In this document: piece by piece, positions 6,779-12,597 of the stretch
How positions within the stretch are numbered: the stretch's first letter is position 1
How the letters are laid out: each line of letters begins with the position of its first letter
Notes under the pieces: generated by a model
Databases searched by the model: none
The model's input: only the letters and a program-made list of their open reading frames with translations
Told to the model about the DNA's origin: nothing
Translations under genes and position numbers: made by a program
NCBI GenBank assembly: GCA_022708025.1
Contig: JAKIZM010000040.1
Location: 1-33,966, forward strand
Length of the DNA: 33,966 nt
Origin: Bacteroidota bacterium
Lineage (GTDB): Bacteria > Bacteroidota > Ignavibacteria > Ignavibacteriales > Ignavibacteriaceae
Direction: 5' to 3'

Positions 6779-6973
6779 GCGTATAACGGCATTGTTTTTA
6801 AGCCGCAACCTAACATAGCAATGCTGCTTTGAAAAACAAACGCCAATAATTTCCTAAAATCTTTCTTATTGCAACCAAATTTCAAGAGCAAATAACATTT
6901 ACAACGCAACTATATAATTAAATAAATTTCCAACAGTTTAAATGTGACGGTTTTGAAAATTGGTTATAGGTGC
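6779..6973 (-). other. attC-like recombination site after the HEPN gene
   Basis: On the minus strand it begins right at the HEPN stop with GCACCTATAACC (6962-6973), then TTTTCAAAACCG. It closes with GCGGCTTAAAAACAATGCCG followed by TTATACGC (R'-type box GTTATACGC, 6779-6787). GCGGCTTAA is the L'-type sequence seen in aadA attC sites. TTTTCAAAACCG and CGGCTTAAAA are roughly complementary. The next gene starts 22 nt after the boundary. At 195 nt it is long for an attC. Confidence 0.55.
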
Positions 6974-7444
6974 TCACAATTCAATTTTTTCTTTTTTCAT
7001 AATATCACACAGTAATTCTGAAAAGCGAAAGACAAATTTCTTTAAGCTTGATACAGATAAAGTAGCTTCAAAAGTTTTAACATCGTGTTTATTATTATCA
7101 TGAAAACTTATCTTGCTTATATTATTTGAATCATCTTTAAATGCAGTAAATCTATAATGTGATATTGAGTTTCTTAAATGTCTTGAAATATTATTAATAT
7201 CTTTTTTTTCACATTTTTTGATGAAAGAAATATCATCTGGAGAAATGCCCCATTCTTTTTCTGAAATGCCAATATCTGGCAACTTGTCATACCAATGCTG
7301 TTGTGGAAGGATTAGCAGCCCAATAAAACAATTCATAAATAAAGTAACTTCATACTTCTTTGAATCTTTTATTGCATCATATTGCTCGATTATTGTTTTC
7401 GTCCTTTCTATAAAATCAAATTCTTGTTTTAAATATGCGCTCAT
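6974..7444 (-). CDS. HEPN-family putative RNase
   Basis: The 156-residue, mostly helical protein contains RNSISH (91-96), the RNxxxH/Rx4H catalytic motif of HEPN ribonucleases. The N-terminal block KKYEVTLFMNCFIGLLILP (29-47) resembles the pEK499-type HEPN family, annotated as HEPN family nuclease. HEPN RNases act as toxins or in anti-phage systems. No obvious antitoxin partner such as an MNT nucleotidyltransferase is adjacent; the two upstream neighbours are small membrane proteins. It ends exactly where the attC-like site begins. The family call is by motif and general look; I cannot run a profile search. Confidence 0.7.
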   Translation of the reverse strand: MSAYLKQEFDFIERTKTIIEQYDAIKDSKKYEVTLFMNCFIGLLILPQQHWYDKLPDIGISEKEWGISPDDISFIKKCEKKDINNISRHLRNSISHYRFTAFKDDSNNISKISFHDNNKHDVKTFEATLSVSSLKKFVFRFSELLCDIMKKEKIEL

Positions 7445-7458
7445 TATTTACCAATGTT

Positions 7459-7749
7459 TTATAACAGATATATTTTTAGTGCTAAATAAATAATTATAGG
7501 AAATATTAGAAGCAGAATAGTATGGAAAAAACGTTTAAAACGAGAATGACTACTTGCAACAATGTTGGTAACAAATGCATATAAAATAAATGAAAATGAT
7601 AGTGCAAATAAAAAAGCAATTATTCTTATAATAATTTCATACCACTTGTTCCCCAAGTCTAAAAACGCTACAACAACACACATTACTATTAGAAACAAAA
7701 TAGCAAATGGTCCAGGTAGATTGTCGCCTTGTGAATCAAAATTATTCAT
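7459..7749 (-). CDS. Small membrane protein, three TM segments
   Basis: The 96-residue protein MNNFDSQGDNLPGPFA... has hydrophobic segments at about 14-32, 39-62 and 76-95. A basic stretch (HSRFKRFF) lies between the second and third segments. No family is recognised. It lies between a second small membrane protein (25 nt upstream) and the HEPN gene (14 nt downstream) with no attC-like site on either side, so the three appear to travel together. A partner or anchor role for the HEPN protein is possible but unproven. Confidence 0.6.
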   Translation of the reverse strand: MNNFDSQGDNLPGPFAILFLIVMCVVVAFLDLGNKWYEIIIRIIAFLFALSFSFILYAFVTNIVASSHSRFKRFFHTILLLIFPIIIYLALKIYLL

Positions 7750-7774
7750 ATTGACCTACGATTTTTTAAATAAT

Positions 7775-7960
7775 TTACAATGTTGCTAGAATATAAATTC
7801 CTAATACAATTAAAGCGAAGGGTATAAACAACATCATACATCCGCTTAATTGCGTGCTAAAAATAAGTGGTCTATAGCCGGGCGGTAATGCTGAGTTTTT
7901 ACCAGACCAATACCCCCAGATTATACCTATAATAATAAGTATAATTCCAAGAATCAACAT
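7775..7960 (-). CDS. Small membrane protein, two TM segments
   Basis: The 61-residue protein has hydrophobic segments at 2-18 and 39-60 joined by a loop (WSGKNSALPPGYRPLIF). GAGG 5 nt before the ATG gives a good ribosome-binding site. No family is recognised. It is the first gene after the putative cassette boundary at 7982-7990, i.e. the position nearest the integrase end of the array. Confidence 0.6.
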   Translation of the reverse strand: MLILGIILIIIGIIWGYWSGKNSALPPGYRPLIFSTQLSGCMMLFIPFALIVLGIYILATL

Positions 7961-7981
7961 TATTACCTCATTAAAAATTAA

Positions 7982-7990
7982 GCATATAAC
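7982..7990 (-). other. R'-type box at the upstream edge of the first cassette (candidate attI/attC end)
   Basis: The minus strand reads GTTATATGC. It has the same form as the boxes GTTATACGC (6779-6787) and GTTATGTGC (5420-5428) at the next two cassette edges. It lies just after the stop of the integrase-like remnant. The R''-type box at the end of this cassette (GCACCTATAAC) is complementary except for a two-base indel. Confidence 0.5.
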
Positions 7991-7992
7991 TA

Positions 7993-8256
7993 TTACTTAT
8001 ACTGCCAAAACTCCATACAACATTCCGGCAGCAGGAATGTTATATTCTTATTAAAAATATTCTTGATTGTTCTTTTCAAATTAATTTTACGAACAAATGT
8101 TTTTATCTCAGAAGTATCTATATCGTTTGTATAGAATTTATTTTCCAACAGCACAAACCGCTTTATCTGGTTTGTGTATTCAAGTTCGGTTTTTGTGCAG
8201 CAATGTTTTGGGAGAGTATCCTGTCGAACTTTATCCGGAAGTTGATGCACTGGCAT
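7993..8256 (-). pseudogene. Truncated integron-type tyrosine recombinase (N-terminal domain only)
   Basis: The 87-codon frame starts MPVHQLPDKVRQ. The segment DKVRQ...KHCCTKTELEYTNQIKRFV...NKFYT...SEIKTFV (residues 8-53) follows the N-terminal SAM-like domain of integron integrases, whose usual pattern is (D)xVR...KHYS.KTE..Y..WIKRFI.FH.K......EIE.FL. The catalytic domain is absent (no R, K, HxxR, H or Y motifs), and the frame ends in an unrelated tail (FLLPECCMEFWQYK). In another frame the end reads MLYGVLAV, which might echo the LLYGxGLR motif, suggesting an internal deletion. It is oriented like the cassettes, as in the 'inverted' integrons reported from some spirochaetes and other phyla. 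The evidence is similarity by eye. Confidence 0.5.
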
Positions 8257-8353
8257 TTATTACCCGAATTAAGTTTTTAGCTGTCTAAAATTAACTTATA
8301 TCTAAAACAGAAGCAATAAGCTTTTATAAAATTCCAAAATCATTTATAATATT

Positions 8354-8426
8354 GCAACCATGCATTCATTCAATCATGCAGCCATGCATTCATTCAATCA
8401 TGCAATCTTGTAATCTTGAAATCTTG
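8354..8426. repeat. Short tandem repeats
   Basis: Two 24-bp units run head to tail (8354-8377 and 8378-8401), each GCA-R-CCATGCATTCATTCAATC-AT and differing at one base. They are followed by three 8-bp units ending AATCTTG (8403-8426). The stretch is non-coding, between the GlmU-like gene and the integrase remnant. It looks like slippage DNA and not a CRISPR. Confidence 0.8.
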
Positions 8427-8445
8427 TAATTACAAAAACACCACC

Positions 8446-9939
8446 CTATTCTTCTTGGCTTGAAATATCACTCAGCAATTCTTTTCCTTCGGCATCGGGA
8501 ATAAAAAATCTAACAGGTTTTATTTTTCCGTTTTTATCTTTTTCAGCTTTTACTTTTTTCTTGATTAAAACGCTATGCTCAATGGTTACATTATCTTCTA
8601 CGATTGATCCGAACAAATAACTTGTTCCTTTTATCAGAACATTTTTTCCGATTCGTAAAGGATATTCATCGCTGCCTGTCATATTAACACTTGATTCTAT
8701 TGTTGAGTTTTCGCCGATAATAATGTTGCCTTTTATAATATCGCCCCAAAGAATTTTTACATTATCTTCAATCTTCAAAGTCTGATGCGGAAAGGTTGAA
8801 AGGTGAACGATGCGCCAGATTTTTATATTTTTTCCAAAGACTACATTGCCTTTTACATAAGATGCCCTGCCAAGTTCAACATTATAATTTAATTTTACAC
8901 CTTCGCCAACATAGGTTCCTCTTCCTATTTTAATATCAAGCGGCAGTCCTTTTTTATCCATTTCAATCAGATCGTTAACAACCGAATCGTGAATGAAAAA
9001 ATCGTCAGGATCATCAATCTGAACTATATTTTTCAATTTATTATAAACATTCTTTCGGGCTATTTCGTGCATTTCTTTCAAGACTGACTTATCATTAAAT
9101 CCCATCACAACATATTGGTTTTGCGGACTTACAGCTCCGACTGAATAGCTTTTCTGATTAAACAATGCAATTAAATCGGTAATATAAATTTCACCTTGTG
9201 CATTATCACTTGAAATATCATTTATCAGCTCAACAAGTTTTTTATAATCAAAAGCATAAACACCAGAATTGAATTCTTTAATGTTCAGTAATTCACTTTT
9301 TGTGTAAGAATATTTTTTATTTCCGTAAGTTATCTCATAAGGTTTATCATCCGGCAGAGCGAGGATATCTTTAAACTCCATAATCTGAAGAACATTTCCA
9401 TCACCATTATCGTTTTTTGTTCTGATAATTCTTCCGTAATAATTCTGCATCGGATCGCCTTCATAAATACCGGTAAGCACCATCATATCTTTTGCGGATG
9501 AGATAAAATCACTTCTGAACTTTTTCATTGATTCATCATCAAGTAAACCCATATCGCCGGGGAGCACATAAACAATTCCATCTTTAAATTCATTTTCAAT
9601 TTCTTTAAGAGCAACCTGAACTGCATGTCCTGTTCCGTTTTGGTGTTCCTGAAAAGCAAATTTATTTGCTTCGCGTTTACCGATAACATCCATAACATCA
9701 AAAGCTTTTATACCGACTACAACAACTGAGTTAATGTTTTCAATTCCAAGCTTGCAGGCATTATAAACCCGTTCAACAGTTGTTATTTCCCATATCTTAT
9801 GCAGCATTTTTGAAGTTTGCGATTTTATTCTTTTACCGTGTCCTGCTGCAAGAATAACTGCAACTTCGTTAGTAGAATTAAACTTTGTTGAATCCTGTTT
9901 TGCTTTTAAATAGACTTCTTTGGAAATATTTTCACTCAT
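8446..9939 (-). CDS. GlmU-like sugar-1-phosphate nucleotidyltransferase with left-handed beta-helix
   Basis: The protein has 497 residues. LAAGHGKRIKS (30-40) is the nucleotide-binding loop of the NTP-transferase fold. VLPGDMGLL, GIYEGDP...YGRI and NAQGEIYITDLI follow the GlmU uridyltransferase pattern. After a linker (about 280-335), hexapeptide-type repeats (IGRGTYVGEGV, LGRASYVKGNV, IKGNIIIGENS) form a beta-helix. The acetyltransferase active-site region of full GlmU is not seen, and the C-terminus ends in a charged tail. It probably activates a sugar phosphate (UDP-GlcNAc or related) for envelope synthesis. The gene diverges from the outer-membrane-protein gene. A full-length glmU is not in the window. 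Confidence 0.8.
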   Translation of the reverse strand: MSENISKEVYLKAKQDSTKFNSTNEVAVILAAGHGKRIKSQTSKMLHKIWEITTVERVYNACKLGIENINSVVVVGIKAFDVMDVIGKREANKFAFQEHQNGTGHAVQVALKEIENEFKDGIVYVLPGDMGLLDDESMKKFRSDFISSAKDMMVLTGIYEGDPMQNYYGRIIRTKNDNGDGNVLQIMEFKDILALPDDKPYEITYGNKKYSYTKSELLNIKEFNSGVYAFDYKKLVELINDISSDNAQGEIYITDLIALFNQKSYSVGAVSPQNQYVVMGFNDKSVLKEMHEIARKNVYNKLKNIVQIDDPDDFFIHDSVVNDLIEMDKKGLPLDIKIGRGTYVGEGVKLNYNVELGRASYVKGNVVFGKNIKIWRIVHLSTFPHQTLKIEDNVKILWGDIIKGNIIIGENSTIESSVNMTGSDEYPLRIGKNVLIKGTSYLFGSIVEDNVTIEHSVLIKKKVKAEKDKNGKIKPVRFFIPDAEGKELLSDISSQEE

Positions 9940-10038
9940 TAAATTCTTCTTATTTAATTACTCAAATTCTTTTTGAAAAATTAATTAAAGGGCTATCCTA
10001 TTCCAAACCTTTGCATTTTATTCTGAAACCAAAATGAT

Positions 10039-10046
10039 TAACTTTG
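10039..10046 (+). promoter_or_regulatory. Possible Bacteroidota-type -7 box
   Basis: TAACTTTG matches TAnnTTTG, the -7 element of Bacteroidota promoters, 33 nt before the ATG at 10080. No well-spaced -33 box is present, so support is weak. Confidence 0.2.
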
Positions 10047-10079
10047 CTCACAAATTTTATAACAAATAACGGATAATAG

Positions 10080-10538
10080 ATGAAAAAGTTTCTCTTTGCA
10101 GCAATATTAACAGCTGTTTTAATTAACAATATTACAACTGCACAATCGAGCGGTTTCGGCATCGGAATAATTGCAGGCAAACCCACCGGTCTCAGTGCAA
10201 AATACTGGACAACTTCTTCTACTGCTTTTGATTTCGGATTAGGCTACTCATTTGAAAAGAACAGCAGAATGTATCTGCACGCTGACTATCTATTTCATTC
10301 AAAAAATATATTCAACTCAACAGAAAATTTTTCTTTGTATTACGGACCGGGAGCCAGATTAAGGCTTGTTGAATATGGAAGTTCAAGATTGGGGATAAGA
10401 TTTGATGTCGGGCTTATATGGATACCACGCAATGCACCGGTTGATGTGTTTTTTGAAATTGCACCTTTGATGGATATAATACCTGAAACAACTTTTTCGC
10501 TAAACGGCGGAATCGGAGTGAGATTTTATTTTAAATAA
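10080..10538 (+). CDS. Small outer-membrane beta-barrel protein
   Basis: This is the only complete plus-strand gene. The protein has 152 residues with a signal peptide (1-22, cut after TTAQ), then alternating hydrophobic strands rich in Gly and aromatic residues (FGIGIIAGKPTGLSAKYW, AFDFGLGYSF, RMYLHADYLF, FSLYYGPGARLRL). It ends in GGIGVRFYFK, a typical barrel-closing strand. It resembles the small outer-membrane proteins of Bacteroidota and Ignavibacteria whose function is unknown. GGA lies about 11 nt upstream of the ATG. Its last 8 bases overlap the end of the convergent O-antigen-ligase-like gene. Confidence 0.82.
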   Translation: MKKFLFAAILTAVLINNITTAQSSGFGIGIIAGKPTGLSAKYWTTSSTAFDFGLGYSFEKNSRMYLHADYLFHSKNIFNSTENFSLYYGPGARLRLVEYGSSRLGIRFDVGLIWIPRNAPVDVFFEIAPLMDIIPETTFSLNGGIGVRFYFK

Positions 10539-12597
10539 TATCAGTATCAGGTCTAACATATTTCAACAGCGCAAGATTTAAACCAAAAGTAAACCAGATT
10601 AAAGTGGTGATCTCGTGATCCCAGAAGTTTAATTCTGTTAATCCTGAAACTAAAAATCCAATAAACGCAGCAAAGGCTCCTAAAGAGTACGAAGCAACAA
10701 AGGGTTCCGTTTTTACTGCCAAATAAATTTTCAGATCAATCAGAAGTATTTTATAAAACAGGAAGCAAACTGCTAACAAACCAAATAATCCGAGTGTTGC
10801 AAGTATGTGGATAAAATTGTTATGCAGATGTCCCTGTATTTCTTTCTGATAAGGTTTTTTATAGATCTTATAATATTTTGCCAGATCAATATCGCCTAGA
10901 CCAAAAACCGGGCGATCTAAAAACATTTTAAAACCGGCAGACCACAGAGCGAGTCTTCCAATATTTGACGGATGATACGGATCGATTACACTGAGCAGAC
11001 GGCTTCGTTTGCTATCTACATGCGTCAGATACAGATTATTATTATCTGCGGTCATTCCTTGCGGAATATATCCTAAAGCGATTTTATCAATCAGTTGAAA
11101 GTTATCCGGATAATTTTTCTCAATAACATATACATTTCCATCAAGTGATAAAACGAAAAGCTTGTTCTCAGCTTCAACAATTTTCCGAACATTTTTTATT
11201 GAATCGAAACTATTGATAAGCGTATATTTAACTGAATCTATCTTGTATGTTTTAAAATCATTTTGTGTTGATGTAAAAATATAAGGATATGAATAATAGA
11301 AGTATTCTAATTTATCTGAATCTGAATATAACATCTTACCGGGGAGATGATTCTGCAGCAGTTCATAAATTTCAAATCCTCCTTCATATTTTTTAAATGC
11401 GATATGATTTGAATCCACAAAAACATTTATAACATTGGAGAATTCAGGATAATGAAATTTTTCTGCAGGATTTTCAGGATCAGTAAAAACAGTTAATCCG
11501 CTGTCCTTATCAACAACAAAAAGATTGTTATTTGAAACAGCAAAATCATAGGTCATTCCCGGAGAGATAAATTCATTATCCGGAATCAGTTCACCATTTT
11601 TATTTTTCAGCAATAAAAATCTTGTGTCAATCAGATAAGCCAAATAGTAATCATCCTTCCATTTAAAAAATCTGATTACTGCGCCGGGTAAATCAACTTT
11701 TTTCTGCAGTGCTGAATCCTTATAAATTTCCAATCCCTCATTGTAATCACTGATGATAACCTTATCACCAAAAGGATAAGCATCATAAGCTTGTCCTTCT
11801 GTGGAAAAAGTATTTTTCAGCACCGGATTATTATCTGCAAACTCATAGATATTAACTTCGCTGATATTCTTTTGAGTTAAAAAGAATATGATAACTAAAA
11901 CTAATCCCGGAATAATTATTTTCCATTGTTTTTTCAGAATCAGAATTACCAGTATTCCCGCTGCTGCTCCCATCCAGCCGGTGCGTTTATACGTTGAAAA
12001 TAATGCAAGTAATGAAAGTGCAAATCCAATGAATAATAACAACTTATTTCTGATTGAAGTTTTTTCGTTAACAAAAAACGCAAATAAAAATATAACTGTA
12101 AATGTCAGTATCTCGCTTGCTGTTATCGGATACTGAAATACAGAAGGGCCTGATTCTGTTACGCTGTAAAGATTTGAAATATAATGATGAAAAGAATAAT
12201 ACAGATAAATCATTACGGTAACCAGAGTTCCGCCAATATATATTTTAAAAACTCTTTTTGCTTCATTAAAATTACCGATAGAAGCAACTGTAGTGTAAAT
12301 CATCGGGATAAGAAAATATCTTTTCATCAGACCCTGCAGAGCTTCTTCTTTATACGGAGATAATATCAATGAAATAAGCTCTGAAAGCATATACCAGATC
12401 AGAGGTAATTCAAGCCCGGATTTACTGAAAGGATTTTCTTTTGTTAACCAGTACTTTGCAAGCAGCAACAGTAAAACGCCATAATATCCTATCTGATTAA
12501 CAAATATTGAATTGCTGATGCTTAAAAGAAAAATAATTAAAAATACTACAATCAGTTTGTTTATGATTTTTACAAGCTGCTCCTGATTTTTAATCAT
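10531..12597 (-). CDS. O-antigen ligase/polymerase-like membrane protein with inserted beta-propeller
   Basis: I start at the ATG at 12597 (688 residues), which has AGGG 7 nt upstream and overlaps the ABC transporter stop by 8 nt. Residues 10-245 hold about ten TM segments with TYKRTGWMG (202-210). Residues 255-545 are a soluble insert of repeated beta units (GLEIYKD, GLTVFTDPENPAE, GGFEIYEL, GNVYVIEKN, LLSVIDPYHPSN) like a six- or seven-bladed LVIVD/YVTN propeller. The polypeptide then returns to the ligase motif FGLGD...GHLHNNF (HxHN at 590-593) and four more TM segments. WaaL/Wzy-C proteins join or polymerise undecaprenyl-linked glycans in the periplasm and are normally near 400 residues. 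Downstream of an MsbA-like exporter, a role in lipid-linked glycan assembly is likely. Confidence 0.82.
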   Translation of the reverse strand: MIKNQEQLVKIINKLIVVFLIIFLLSISNSIFVNQIGYYGVLLLLLAKYWLTKENPFSKSGLELPLIWYMLSELISLILSPYKEEALQGLMKRYFLIPMIYTTVASIGNFNEAKRVFKIYIGGTLVTVMIYLYYSFHHYISNLYSVTESGPSVFQYPITASEILTFTVIFLFAFFVNEKTSIRNKLLLFIGFALSLLALFSTYKRTGWMGAAAGILVILILKKQWKIIIPGLVLVIIFFLTQKNISEVNIYEFADNNPVLKNTFSTEGQAYDAYPFGDKVIISDYNEGLEIYKDSALQKKVDLPGAVIRFFKWKDDYYLAYLIDTRFLLLKNKNGELIPDNEFISPGMTYDFAVSNNNLFVVDKDSGLTVFTDPENPAEKFHYPEFSNVINVFVDSNHIAFKKYEGGFEIYELLQNHLPGKMLYSDSDKLEYFYYSYPYIFTSTQNDFKTYKIDSVKYTLINSFDSIKNVRKIVEAENKLFVLSLDGNVYVIEKNYPDNFQLIDKIALGYIPQGMTADNNNLYLTHVDSKRSRLLSVIDPYHPSNIGRLALWSAGFKMFLDRPVFGLGDIDLAKYYKIYKKPYQKEIQGHLHNNFIHILATLGLFGLLAVCFLFYKILLIDLKIYLAVKTEPFVASYSLGAFAAFIGFLVSGLTELNFWDHEITTLIWFTFGLNLALLKYVRPDTDII

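Noticed and set aside
6758..6808. N-terminal extension of the protease (MRLKNNAVIRINKYGRY)
   Set aside because: It translates the attC-like site and cassette edge; the signal peptide starts cleanly at the ATG at 6757.
8097..8288. 63-codon plus-strand ORF opposite the integrase remnant
   Set aside because: It is the antisense of a frame with recognisable recombinase residues and has no features of its own.
3203..8300. Interpreting the island as a prophage or transposon
   Set aside because: No structural phage, capsid, portal or transposase genes and no flanking tRNA or long terminal repeats are seen; edge sequences differ between units.
8354..8401. Possible CRISPR repeats
   Set aside because: The two 24-bp units abut directly with no spacers, and no cas genes are present.
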